Assembly (NCBI RefSeq): GCF_001424265.1
Contig: NZ_LMOV01000010.1
Span: 1 to 64,000, forward strand
DNA: 64,000 nucleotides
Source of the DNA: Acidovorax sp. Leaf160
GTDB taxonomy: Bacteria > Pseudomonadota > Gammaproteobacteria > Burkholderiales > Burkholderiaceae_C
Reading direction: 5' to 3'
Shown here piece after piece: positions 52,559 to 61,889 of this stretch. Position numbers and translations under genes: made by a program. Each line of letters opens with the position of its first letter. Position 1 is the first letter of the stretch. The notes beneath the pieces are model-generated. The model saw only the letters and a program-made list of their open reading frames with translations, had not been told where the DNA came from and did not search any database.

Positions 52559-52612
52559 GCGTTGGATTTGCTATTGATTGCATAGCAAGGTGCGCAGACC
52601 AATCAAGGGCTG
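52559..52612. repeat. Degenerate intergenic repeat remnant
   Basis: AT-richer segment with GATTTGCTATTGATTGCATA and GCAAGGTGCGCAGACCAATC. It looks like another decayed member of the set at 15.7, 40.5 and 55.2 kb. Confidence 0.35.
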
Positions 52613-52715
52613 CAGGGCAAAAAGGCATTGAAACGGAGGGAAGGCATGGCGCATGGGCCGCGCCGTTTCCCCTGCTTCCTGCTCTCCCTGTGTTCGTCCT
52701 GCGATCCCTTTGCGC

Positions 52716-53660
52716 TCACAGCATGGGCCGCAGCTCCCGCGCTGCGTCCTGCAGCAGCGGCAGCAGGTCGCGTTTCAGGCGCTCGGGCGATAGCCGGTCC
52801 GGCGCGGTGACCACGTTCAGCGCGGCCACCGCGTGGCCCTGCAGGTCGCGCAGCGGCACGGCCAGGGCCAGCACGCCCAGTTCGTGCTCTTCGCTGGCAA
52901 GGCAGCAGTCGTCGGCGCGGGCCTGGTCGATGGCGGCGCGCAGCGCGGGGGCGTCGGTCTGCGTGTAGGCCGTCAGGCGCGGCAGGGGGTGGCCGCGCAG
53001 CCAGTCGCGCACGGCGCTCTTGGGGCGGGTGGCCAGCAGCATGCGGCCGGTGGAGGTGGCGTGCGCGGGCAGCCGGCTGCCCAGGTGCAGGCCGTAGGCC
53101 AGCACGCGGTCGGCAGACGCGCCCTGGCCGCTGCTGTAGCGGCCCGGGCCGCGCACCGCATCGCCCTGCGGCGTGGCGGCGCTGCGCGCCACGATGACCA
53201 CCTCGCGCCCTTCCAGCACCACGGCGGAGAACGGCAGCTGCGTCTGCGCGGCCAGGCGGTTGAGCGTGGGCTGCACCACGCGCGGCAGCCGGGCCGACGC
53301 CAGGTAGCTGCCCGCCAGCCGCAGCACCTTGGGCGCCAGCCAGAAGTACTGGCCATCGCTTTCCAGATAGCCCAGATAAGCCAGCGTGAGCAGATGGCGC
53401 CGCGCCGCCGCGCGCGTGAGGCCGGCACGCTCGGCCGCCAGCGTGGCGTTGAGTCGCTGGCGCTCGGTGTCGAAGCTTTCCAGCACGGCCAGGCCCTTGG
53501 CCATGCCGGCGATGAAGTCGGCATGGGCGATGCCGGCGGGCGCCGTTGACCTGGTGGCTGCTGCTGGTTTTGTCGTTGCTGTTGATGTCGCTGTAGCTCT
53601 AGCGGTTGCCGTGGCTGTTGCCTTGCGGGCGTCGGCCCGGCTTGCTGTGCGTGATGCCAT
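52716..53660 (-). CDS. IclR-family regulator, probable PobR-type activator of pobA
   Basis: 314 residues from ATG 53660. An unusual Ala/Thr-rich N-terminal stretch (residues about 7-45, KATATATARATATSTATTK) precedes the winged helix (about 50-110: MAKGLAVLESFDTERQRLNA, LTRAAARRHLLTLAYLGYLE). The effector domain (about 130-310) has TSTGRMLLA and DDCCLASEEHELGVLALAVP. It matches the IclR branch with PobR/PcaR regulators of 4-hydroxybenzoate and protocatechuate genes, and it is divergent from pobA across a 242-bp region holding paired operator-like repeats. 4-hydroxybenzoate as effector is inference. Confidence 0.88.
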   Translation of the reverse strand: MASRTASRADARKATATATARATATSTATTKPAAATRSTAPAGIAHADFIAGMAKGLAVLESFDTERQRLNATLAAERAGLTRAAARRHLLTLAYLGYLESDGQYFWLAPKVLRLAGSYLASARLPRVVQPTLNRLAAQTQLPFSAVVLEGREVVIVARSAATPQGDAVRGPGRYSSGQGASADRVLAYGLHLGSRLPAHATSTGRMLLATRPKSAVRDWLRGHPLPRLTAYTQTDAPALRAAIDQARADDCCLASEEHELGVLALAVPLRDLQGHAVAALNVVTAPDRLSPERLKRDLLPLLQDAARELRPML

Positions 53661-53730
53661 GAAGGGCGCCTGATCGGATGGATGTGCGTTCGCGGGCGCG
53701 GGTGTGCGGGTGCGCCGGCCAGATTCTTTC

Positions 53731-55126
<1,396 letters not shown>

Positions 55127-55224
55127 AAGGCGGCGAATGGCGGTGAATGGCAGCGATGGCGCCGGCGGCGGTTTGCCGGTGGATGCATTCCCCAGGCCAG
55201 GCGTCGCACCACGTTCTGCATGAA

Positions 55225-55282
55225 ATGAGCCGTTTGCGCCCTATGTATAAGGACTTTTAGCTATTTATTTGATAGCAATTGC
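55225..55282. repeat. Degenerate intergenic repeat remnant
   Basis: ATGAGCCGTTTGCGCCCTAT followed by AAGGACTTTTAGCTATTTAT and GATAGCAATT. This form (GCGCCCTAT...AAGGACTTT...AGCTATT...GATAGC) is one I associate with intergenic repeats of Acidovorax-like genomes. Confidence 0.5.
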
Positions 55283-55315
55283 AGGCCTGCGCCAATGCCG
55301 GTATGGTGCCTTCGC

Positions 55316-55975
55316 ATGAACGCAACCAACTCACCTTCCACCGGCGTGGGCAACGACGACGCCCGTTTCCACAGCTACCAGCCGCGCCAGGGCCACGGCC
55401 TGCCGCACGATCCCTTCAACGCCATCGTGGGGCCGCGCCCCATCGGCTGGATCAGCACGCAGAACGCGGCGGGCGCGCTCAACCTGGCGCCCTACAGCTT
55501 CTTCAACGCCTTCAACTACGTGCCGCCCATCGTGGGCTTCGCGAGCATCGGCGCCAAGGACACGCTGGCCAACGTGCAGGCCACCGGCGAATTCGTGTGG
55601 AACCTGGCCACCCGCGATATGGCCGAGGCCATGAACCAGACCTGCGCGGCCGTGCCGCCCGAGGTGGACGAATTCACGCTCGCGGGCCTCACGCCCCTGG
55701 CCTCGTCGCTGGTGGCCCCGCCCCGCGTGGCCGAGAGCCCCGTGGGCTTCGAGTGCCGCTGCACGCAGATCCTGCAGCTGCAGGGCGCCGACGGCGTGCA
55801 GGTGCCGACCTGGCTGGTGCTGGGCGAGGTGGTCGCCATCCACATCGACCGGGCGCAGCTCAAGGACGGCATCTACGACACCGCCGGCGCCGGCCACATC
55901 CTGCGCGCGGGCGGCCCGGCCGACTACTTCACGGTGGGGCCGGAACAGCTGTTCAAGATGTTCCGCCCGCGTTGA
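55316..55975 (+). CDS. Flavin reductase-like domain protein (DIM6/NTAB family)
   Basis: 219 residues from ATG 55316. FMN-binding split-barrel signatures: FNAIVGPRPIGWISTQNAAG, NLAPYSFFNAFNYVPPIVGF and GEFVWNLATRDMAEAMNQT. These proteins reduce flavin for partner monooxygenases or are oxidoreductases themselves. It sits downstream of pobA, but PobA carries its own FAD and needs no separate reductase, so the partner is unknown. The 3' end overlaps the convergent MFS gene by 23 bp. Confidence 0.88.
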   Translation: MNATNSPSTGVGNDDARFHSYQPRQGHGLPHDPFNAIVGPRPIGWISTQNAAGALNLAPYSFFNAFNYVPPIVGFASIGAKDTLANVQATGEFVWNLATRDMAEAMNQTCAAVPPEVDEFTLAGLTPLASSLVAPPRVAESPVGFECRCTQILQLQGADGVQVPTWLVLGEVVAIHIDRAQLKDGIYDTAGAGHILRAGGPADYFTVGPEQLFKMFRPR

Positions 55976-57188
55976 CGCGGCGCGCCCACCGCACCGGCCG
56001 CATCGCCCACGCTGCCGCCACGGCGGCCAGCAAGGCGATGGCGGCGCCCACGAACGCCACGCTGCCCACGCCCCACAGGGGAATGCTGGCGCCACCCAGC
56101 ACGGCGCCCAGCGCAATCCCGCCGTTGGCCGCCGACACGTTGATGGTCCCCGCCAGCGCCTGCGCCTGTGGCGCCGATTGCATCACGCGGATCTGGCAGA
56201 CGGGATAGAGCGCCGTGTTGGCCACGCCCCAGACCGCCAGCGCCGCAGCGAGGCCGAGCGTCCAAGGCGCCAGCAGGACCGACGCCACCATGCCGGCCGC
56301 CAGCAGTGCGCTGAACCCCGCCGTGGCCGCCAGCGGCCTGCGGTCCACCCAGCGGCCGCCCAGCCAGTTGCCCAGCAGGCCGACCGCACCGAAGCCCATC
56401 AGCCACCAGCCGACGTGCGCGGGCGGAATGAGCGCCACCCGCTCCAGCAACTCGGCCAGGTAGGTGTAGCCCGTGAACATGGCGGTGAACACCACCACCG
56501 ACAGCGCCACCTGTGCCAGGAACACGCGGCTGCGAAGCCTGCGCGCCTGTTCGGCGAACCCCACGCGCGCCGCCGCCGGCAGGGTGGGCATGACCAGGGC
56601 CAGCACCACCGCCACCAGCAACGACAGCGCTGCCAGCATCCAGAACGCCCCGCGCCAGCCGATGGCATCGCCCGCCAGCGTGCCGAGTGGAATGCCGAAC
56701 AGCAGGGCTCCGGAGATGCCCAGGTAGACCGTCGCCACCGCCCGCCCCGCGCGCTGCGGGCCGGCCAGTTGCGCGGCCGTGTCGCTGGCAGTGCCCCAGA
56801 ACACCGGCAGCGCCAGTGCCGGGATCACCCGGGCGACCGCCAGCGTCCACAGCTGGGGCGCCAGGGCCGCCAGCGCATTGGACACGGCGAACAGCACCAG
56901 CACCGCGAGAAACAGCCGCTTGCGTTCGATGTGCGCGAGCGAAGCCGTCAGCACCGGGCCGCACAGCATCACCACCACCGCGAACAGCGTGACCAGTTGG
57001 CCTGCTTCGGAAACCGAGACGCCGAGGTCGCGCGCCAGCGCGGGCAGCAGGCCGACCATCAGGAATTCGGTGGTGACGATGACGAAGGCGGCGACCGCCA
57101 GCACGACGATGGAGGCGGTGCCACCGCCGGCGTGTGGCGCCGTGGCGGACGGGCGGATGGTCGAGGTGGCGGGGGAACGGGTGGACAT
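55953..57188 (-). CDS. Major facilitator superfamily exporter (DHA1, AraJ/YdhP-like)
   Basis: 411 residues with twelve transmembrane helices. VAAFVIVTTEFLMVGLLPAL in helix 1, LVTLFAVVVMLCGPVLT and AHIERKRLFLAVLVLFAVSN identify the DHA1 drug/sugar-efflux type related to AraJ and YdhP. The substrate is unknown. It is divergent from the LysR gene at 57349, which probably controls it. Confidence 0.9.
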   Translation of the reverse strand: MSTRSPATSTIRPSATAPHAGGGTASIVVLAVAAFVIVTTEFLMVGLLPALARDLGVSVSEAGQLVTLFAVVVMLCGPVLTASLAHIERKRLFLAVLVLFAVSNALAALAPQLWTLAVARVIPALALPVFWGTASDTAAQLAGPQRAGRAVATVYLGISGALLFGIPLGTLAGDAIGWRGAFWMLAALSLLVAVVLALVMPTLPAAARVGFAEQARRLRSRVFLAQVALSVVVFTAMFTGYTYLAELLERVALIPPAHVGWWLMGFGAVGLLGNWLGGRWVDRRPLAATAGFSALLAAGMVASVLLAPWTLGLAAALAVWGVANTALYPVCQIRVMQSAPQAQALAGTINVSAANGGIALGAVLGGASIPLWGVGSVAFVGAAIALLAAVAAAWAMRPVRWARRVNAGGTS

Positions 57189-57264
57189 GACGGCAGCAGT
57201 GAAAAGAGGCGGTGGGAGCGGAACATGAGGTTATTCAAGAACGGGCATCCGCAGTGCGATGCTT

Positions 57265-57294
57265 TTTCCTGATTCAATGGAGCCTGTTTCCTGA
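57265..57294. promoter_or_regulatory. Direct repeats between the MFS and LysR genes
   Basis: TTTCCTGA occurs at 57265-57272 and 57287-57294 with a 22-bp period, each within TTTCCTGA(T/A)TCA. Possible LysR half-sites serving both divergent genes. Confidence 0.5.
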
Positions 57295-57348
57295 ATCACC
57301 GCTTGCGGCGGCCACCCGCCCGTCGCAAGCCCACACCCTTTTTTGTTC

Positions 57349-58257
57349 ATGCACAGCTCAGAACGGCTCAAGGGCATCGACGTGTTCGTCGCCGCCGTCG
57401 CATCAGGCAGTTTCACGGCGGCGGCCGACCGGCTGAACCTCACTGCGTCGGCGGTCGGCAAGTCCATCGCGCGGCTGGAGGCGCGTTTGAATACGCGGCT
57501 GTTCGAGCGCACCACGCGCCGGCTCCGGCTGACCGATGCCGGCGTCGCCTTCCACCGCGTCTGCGTGCGTGTGCTGGACGACATCGAATCGGCCGAGCGG
57601 GTGCTGGCGGAAGACGCGACGGAACCCTCCGGACGCCTGCGCATCGACCTGCCCGCCACCTTCGGCCGCCGCCAGGTGATGGGCCTGCTGCTGGCCTTCG
57701 TGGCGGAGCACCCGGCCGTGCAGCCGAATATTTCTTTCACCGACCGCTTCGTCGATGTGATCGACGAGGGCATCGACGTGGCCGTGCGCATCGGCGGCCC
57801 GGACACCTGGCCCGATGCACTGGGGCACCGGTTCCTGGGCCGGGAGCGGCTGATTTTCTGCGCCGCGCCGGCCTATCTGGCGCGCCGGGGCACGCCCGGA
57901 ACGTTGGCCGACCTGGCGCACCACGATGCCGTGACCTATGGCCGTGCCGACGGCACCACCAGCCCCTGGCTGGTCGCGGCCGGCGGTGGGCCGACCGAGC
58001 GGCGCGCCGTGGAAAGCCGGGCCGTCGTCGGCCATGGAGAGGCGCAACTCGACGCCGTCGTCGCCGGGCTCGGCGTGGCGCAGATGGCGACCTGGCTGGT
58101 CGGCGATGCGTTGCGCGCGGGCCAGCTGGTGCCCCTGCTGCCCGGCCAGGACATCGACGGCCTGCCGCTGCACCTGGTCTGGCCGCGCAGCAAGCAGTTG
58201 CTCTCCAAGGTGGACGGCCTGGTGAAGCATCTGGCAAGACACCTGCAGATCCGGTGA
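57349..58257 (+). CDS. LysR-type transcription regulator
   Basis: 302 residues from ATG 57349 (a TTG two codons upstream is possible). The N-terminal winged helix (FVAAVASGSFTAAADRLNLT, GKSIARLEARLNTRLFERTT) belongs to the CrgA/DsdC-like LysR branch that often controls neighbouring efflux genes. The effector domain is of normal length. It is divergent from the MFS gene. Confidence 0.92.
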   Translation: MHSSERLKGIDVFVAAVASGSFTAAADRLNLTASAVGKSIARLEARLNTRLFERTTRRLRLTDAGVAFHRVCVRVLDDIESAERVLAEDATEPSGRLRIDLPATFGRRQVMGLLLAFVAEHPAVQPNISFTDRFVDVIDEGIDVAVRIGGPDTWPDALGHRFLGRERLIFCAAPAYLARRGTPGTLADLAHHDAVTYGRADGTTSPWLVAAGGGPTERRAVESRAVVGHGEAQLDAVVAGLGVAQMATWLVGDALRAGQLVPLLPGQDIDGLPLHLVWPRSKQLLSKVDGLVKHLARHLQIR

Positions 58258-58425
58258 GTCCGCCACCGTGCTCGGCGTCCCCGACGGCCTTGCAGGCAAC
58301 CCGGATCGGAAGACTCGGCGTGCCGCTGTCGCTGCCGCTGCCGCTATGCTTGCGCAGGTCGGCCGCAGGCTGTCCTGCAGCGCCTTCCCGCCCTTCTGAT
58401 GGGCTTAGCACCGGAACTCGATTCC

Positions 58426-58644
58426 ATGAACGCCACCCGCATCCTCGCCATCGTCCTCATCGCTGCCGGCGCCCTGGGCCTGGTCTACCGCAGCTTCAGC
58501 TACACCAAGGACACCACGGTGGTGAAGATCGGCCCGCTGGAGCTGCAGGCCGAGGAAAAGCAAACCGTGAACATCCCGCTCTGGGCCGGCATCGGCGCCA
58601 TCGTGGTCGGCGGGCTGCTGCTGGTGGTCGGTGGGCGCAAGTGA
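58426..58644 (+). CDS. Small two-helix membrane protein
   Basis: 72 residues: a hydrophobic helix (ILAIVLIAAGALGLVY), a short polar loop with FSYTKDTTVVKIGPLELQAE, and a second helix (AGIGAIVVGGLLLVVG) ending in GRK. It resembles small DUF-type inner-membrane proteins of beta-proteobacteria; function unknown. Its stop overlaps a possible GTG start of the next gene. Confidence 0.75.
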   Translation: MNATRILAIVLIAAGALGLVYRSFSYTKDTTVVKIGPLELQAEEKQTVNIPLWAGIGAIVVGGLLLVVGGRK

Positions 58645-58649
58645 GCGGC

Positions 58650-58961
58650 ATGATTCTCGAAGCCGCCCCGCTGCACGTGCGCCCCGGCCAGGGCGCGGCG
58701 TTCGAGGCCGCCTTCCTCCAGGCCCAGCGCATCATCGCGTCCATGCCGGGCTATCGCTCCCACCGGCTGGAGCGCTGCATCGAGCGGCCGGACGAATACC
58801 TGCTGCTGGTGGAGTGGGACACGCTGGAGGCGCACGAACAGGGCTTTCGCGGATCGGCCGGCTACCAGGAGTGGAAGCGCCTGCTGCACCATTTCTACGA
58901 TCCGTTCCCCGTCGTGTCGCACTACGCGGCGGTGGGCGGCGCCTCGTCTTCCGCGTCCTGA
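58650..58961 (+). CDS. Antibiotic biosynthesis monooxygenase (ABM) domain protein
   Basis: 103-residue dimeric alpha/beta-barrel type protein: MILEAAPLHVRPGQGAAF, IIASMPGYRSHRLERCIERP and YLLLVEWDTLEAHEQGFRGS are the ABM pattern. These small proteins act on quinones, haem or polyketides without cofactors, or are of unknown activity. A GTG at 58641 would add three residues. Its 3' end overlaps the convergent gene by 40 bp. Confidence 0.85.
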   Translation: MILEAAPLHVRPGQGAAFEAAFLQAQRIIASMPGYRSHRLERCIERPDEYLLLVEWDTLEAHEQGFRGSAGYQEWKRLLHHFYDPFPVVSHYAAVGGASSSAS

Positions 58962-59416
58962 ACGTTGGGGCCGTTGCCGTGCAACGGCAGCTGGATGCCC
59001 GATGCCGCGAACACCTCGCGCACCACGCCCAGCCCGTTGAGCGCGGCCGGAAAGCCGGAGTACACGGCCATCTGCATCACCACCTCGACGATCTCGGCCG
59101 GCGTACAGCCCACGTGCAGCGCGGCATGCACATGCACGCGCAGCTGCGGCAATGCATGGCCCATGGCGCAGAGGGCCGCCACGGTGGCCAGCTCGCGTTC
59201 GCGCAGGCCGAGCGCGGGCCGGGCGTAGATGTCGCCAAACGGGAATTCCACCAGCAGGCGGGCGAAGTCAGGGAAGGACTGCGCGAGCTGCTCCACCACG
59301 GCGAGGCCGGCGGGGCCGTCCACCTGGGACAGCATGCGGGCGCCGCGTTCATAGCGCGCGCCGCCGGTGCCGGCAGGTCGGGCCTGGGTGGGTGTCGATG
59401 GGGTGGTGTGGGGCAT
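58922..59416 (-). CDS. Carboxymuconolactone decarboxylase-family protein
   Basis: 164 residues from ATG 59416 with AAGGAG upstream. It has the CMD/AhpD-like helical domain: LREREL-ATVAALCAMGHALPQ, VHVHAALHVGCTPAEIVEVV (with the usual Cys-x-His region reduced to HVGC) and MQMAVYSGFPAALNGLGVV. True 4-carboxymuconolactone decarboxylase (PcaC) belongs to the 3,4-cleavage route, not found here, so this may be a related protein of other function. It is divergent from a LysR gene. Confidence 0.85.
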   Translation of the reverse strand: MPHTTPSTPTQARPAGTGGARYERGARMLSQVDGPAGLAVVEQLAQSFPDFARLLVEFPFGDIYARPALGLRERELATVAALCAMGHALPQLRVHVHAALHVGCTPAEIVEVVMQMAVYSGFPAALNGLGVVREVFAASGIQLPLHGNGPNVQDAEDEAPPTAA

Positions 59417-59484
59417 GCGGGGCTCCTTGAGGCTTTCGGGTGAGTGAGCCGCGAATGTAGGAAGCCTGCGATGCCCCGGGAATG

Positions 59485-59509
59485 ACCGTTTCGGTGATAC
59501 CTTTTCGGT
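59485..59509. promoter_or_regulatory. Repeated ACCG-TTT-CGGT sites at the LysR start
   Basis: ACCGTTTCGGT (59485-59495) is palindromic and recurs as ACCTTTTCGGT (59499-59509), directly abutting the LysR ATG and 69-93 bp from the divergent decarboxylase-like start. Probable operator. Confidence 0.5.
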
Positions 59510-60418
59510 ATGTCTTCCAGGCTCGATTCCCGATCCCTCGCCCTCTTCCTCGCCGTGGCCGATGCCTTGAGCTTCCGGCAGGCGGCCGAGGCACTGCACC
59601 TGTCGCAGCCACCCCTGAGCCGCGCGATCCACGAACTGGAGGCGCGGCTGGGCACGCCGCTCTTCGACCGCAACGCCCGTGGCGTGAACCTCACGGCTGC
59701 CGGGCACAAGCTGCTGCCCTATGCGCGCGGCGTGGCCGATCTGCTGCGGCAGGCCGAGGCCGCCTTCCAGGGTACGGCCGTGCCGCTCACGCTGCGGCTG
59801 GGACTGACCAGCGCGGCCGAGCCGGCATGGTTCCGCGGGCTCGCGGATCGTGCGCAGGCGCTGCAGCCTGGAACGCGGGTGGAGGTGGCTTCGGACACCT
59901 CGCCGCGCCTGGTGCGGCAACTGCGCAAGGGCCACCTCGATGCCGCCTTCATCGCGCTGCCCACCGATGTGCGCGGGCTCGATGTGCTGGAGATCGACCG
60001 CCTGCCGATGGTGGTGGCGCTGCCCTCCGCGCACCCGCTGGCCCGCCGCCGGCTGCTGCGGCTGGCCGACCTGGCGGATGAACCCATCTTCTGGTTCGAG
60101 CGCGCCCGGCAGCCTGCGTTCTACGACCACTGCGAACAGGTCTTCGCGCGGCACCGCTTTGCGCCGCACCGGCTGCGCGAGCCGGCGGACCACCCCGTGC
60201 TGCTGGCAGAGGTGGCGGCCGGGCGCGGCATGGCGCTGCTGGCGGCCACCTTCGCCGGACTGCGGCGCGCGGGCGTGGCCTACCGCCGGCTGGCCGAGGG
60301 CGATGCCCTGGCGCTGGGCATCGGGCTGGCCGTGCCGCCGGGCCGGCCGGCTCTGCAGGCGCTGTGGGTCCAGGCCCGCAGCGTGCCGCCGCGGCAGCGG
60401 GCCTCGGCGCAGCGTTGA
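59510..60418 (+). CDS. LysR-type transcription regulator
   Basis: 302 residues: winged helix LALFLAVADALSFRQAAEAL, LSRAIHELEARLGTPLFDRN, then an effector domain. It has no ribosome-binding site; the operator-like repeats touch its start, so it may be leaderless or autorepressed. It diverges from the carboxymuconolactone decarboxylase-like gene and probably regulates it. Confidence 0.9.
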   Translation: MSSRLDSRSLALFLAVADALSFRQAAEALHLSQPPLSRAIHELEARLGTPLFDRNARGVNLTAAGHKLLPYARGVADLLRQAEAAFQGTAVPLTLRLGLTSAAEPAWFRGLADRAQALQPGTRVEVASDTSPRLVRQLRKGHLDAAFIALPTDVRGLDVLEIDRLPMVVALPSAHPLARRRLLRLADLADEPIFWFERARQPAFYDHCEQVFARHRFAPHRLREPADHPVLLAEVAAGRGMALLAATFAGLRRAGVAYRRLAEGDALALGIGLAVPPGRPALQALWVQARSVPPRQRASAQR

Positions 60419-60440
60419 GTTCGCGGCGATGCATCGCGGC

Positions 60441-60460
60441 TTGACAGATCGTTGTACGAT
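60441..60460 (+). promoter_or_regulatory. Promoter -35 with overlapping palindromic operator
   Basis: TTGACA (60441-60446) followed by the palindrome ATCGT-TGT-ACGAT (60448-60460). It lies 25 bp before the MarR-GNAT gene and is a likely site for autoregulation by its MarR domain. Confidence 0.55.
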
Positions 60461-60484
60461 GCAACCAAAAGGAAGGACCGCGAC

Positions 60485-61471
60485 ATGCAGCCCCAGGCAG
60501 ATTTCATCGAAGACGTTCGCTCGGCCTCGCGTTCCATGGTGCGGGCACTGGGCTTCATGGGCGGCGATTTCGCCGGCACCGATCTGTCGCCTTCCGCCGT
60601 GCATGCGCTGATCGAGATCGAGCAGGGCGGCGGCCGGTTGTCGGCGCGCGAGCTGGGCGAGCGGCTGCGGCTGGAAAAATCCAGCGTGAGCCGGATGCTG
60701 CGCAAGCTGGTCGGCGCAGGCCACGTGCGGGAAGGTGCCGCAGCGGACGATGCGCGGGTGAAATGGCTGGCGCTCACTGCCCTGGGGCAGCGCTGCGTGG
60801 CGTCCATCCATGCGTTCGCACGTGCGCAGGTGACCGGCGCAATGGCGCGGCTGCCGCCGCAGCAGTACCGCACGGTGCTGGAGGGCGTGCGCCTCTATGC
60901 CGACGCGCTGGAGCGTGCCGGCGATGCGGGCGCCGGGCCTGCGGTATCGCCATCCGCTGCGCCGGTCACTTTGCATTCCGGCTATCGCGCCGGCCTGATC
61001 GGCCGCATCACCGGGATGCACGCGCTCTACTACGCTCGCGAGGCTGGCTTCGGCCTGCGCTTCGAGGCCGTGGTGGCCTGCGGGCTGGCGGATTTCTGCG
61101 GCCGGCTGCACGCGCACGGCGATGCACCGCATGCGTTGCACGGCCTCTGGTGGGCCGAGGTGCAGGGACGTATCGTGGGTTCGGTCGCCATCGACGGCGA
61201 GGACCTGGGGCCGGGCATCGCCCATCTGCGCTGGTTCATCGTGGACGACGGCGTGCGCGGAGCCGGCGTGGGGCGCCGGCTGCTGCAGGCGGCGCTGGAT
61301 TTCGTGGACCGGCGCGATGCCTTCCGGGAGACGCAGCTATGGACGTTCAGCGGCCTGCATGCCGCGCGCCGCCTGTACGAAGCCCACGGCTTCGCCTGCG
61401 TGGAAGAGCGCCCCGGCGACCAGTGGGGTCGGCGGGTGCTGGAGCAGCGCTTCGTGAGGCCGAGGCCCTGA
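60485..61471 (+). CDS. MarR-GNAT fusion protein
   Basis: 328 residues from ATG 60485 (AAAGGAAGGA upstream). N-terminal MarR winged helix (about 15-140: LSPSAVHALIEIEQGGGRLS, LRLEKSSVSRMLRKLVGAGH). The C-terminal GNAT acetyltransferase (about 165-325) contains LRWFIVDDGVRGAGVGRRLL (acetyl-CoA loop VRGAGVGR) and RLYEAHGFACVEE. Such fusions are known; typically the helix-turn-helix part autoregulates and the acetyltransferase substrate is unknown. Confidence 0.9.
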   Translation: MQPQADFIEDVRSASRSMVRALGFMGGDFAGTDLSPSAVHALIEIEQGGGRLSARELGERLRLEKSSVSRMLRKLVGAGHVREGAAADDARVKWLALTALGQRCVASIHAFARAQVTGAMARLPPQQYRTVLEGVRLYADALERAGDAGAGPAVSPSAAPVTLHSGYRAGLIGRITGMHALYYAREAGFGLRFEAVVACGLADFCGRLHAHGDAPHALHGLWWAEVQGRIVGSVAIDGEDLGPGIAHLRWFIVDDGVRGAGVGRRLLQAALDFVDRRDAFRETQLWTFSGLHAARRLYEAHGFACVEERPGDQWGRRVLEQRFVRPRP

Positions 61472-61487
61472 AGGCGCAGGCTCGTGC

Positions 61488-61889
61488 TCAGCTCCCCGAC
61501 GGCCCCTGGTGGAACACCAGCTCCTGCACCGGCTGCCCGCCCACCAGGTGCTGCTCGATGATGCGGTCCATGTTGGCGGGCGTGACGTCGTAGTACCAGG
61601 TGCCGTCGGGCTGCACGCACATCACCGGGCCGCCCTTGCAGGCGGCGAAGCAGCTCACGCGGCTGCGCTTGACGCGCAGGTCGCCGTCGTTCAGGCCCGC
61701 GGCCTTGAACTTCTCGCCCAGGCTGTCGAACAGGGCCTGGGCCTGCCCGTCTTCCGCGCAGCGCGGGCCGGTGCAGATGAGGATGTGGCGGCGGTAGCTG
61801 CCGATCTTGGGCTTGACGGCCACGCGCACGCCTTCGGGGGCGGTCGCTGCGGCGGCGGCGGTGGTGTTCTCGGGCGTGTCGGTGCTCAT
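61488..61889 (-). CDS. Thioredoxin-like [2Fe-2S] ferredoxin
   Basis: 133 residues. After an Ala/Thr-rich lead, a thioredoxin-like ferredoxin domain: HILICTGPRCAEDGQAQALF and RVSCFAACKGGPVMCVQPDG supply the four cluster cysteines (CxxxxC and CxxxC pattern). Such ferredoxins are often in cobalamin clusters, where electrons are needed for cobalt or ring reduction. ATG overlaps the cobJ stop by 4 bp, so it is translationally coupled. Confidence 0.88.
   Translation of the reverse strand: MSTDTPENTTAAAAATAPEGVRVAVKPKIGSYRRHILICTGPRCAEDGQAQALFDSLGEKFKAAGLNDGDLRVKRSRVSCFAACKGGPVMCVQPDGTWYYDVTPANMDRIIEQHLVGGQPVQELVFHQGPSGS

Noticed and set aside
58922-59416. Assignment as PcaC in a 3,4-cleavage pathway
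   Set aside because: No pcaB, pcaD, pcaG or pcaH is present and the organism encodes the 4,5-cleavage route here; only family-level naming is justified.
59417-61225. Upstream extension of the carboxymuconolactone decarboxylase-like frame to 61225
   Set aside because: It runs antisense through the LysR and MarR-GNAT genes; the ATG at 59416 has a strong ribosome-binding site and the domain begins there.
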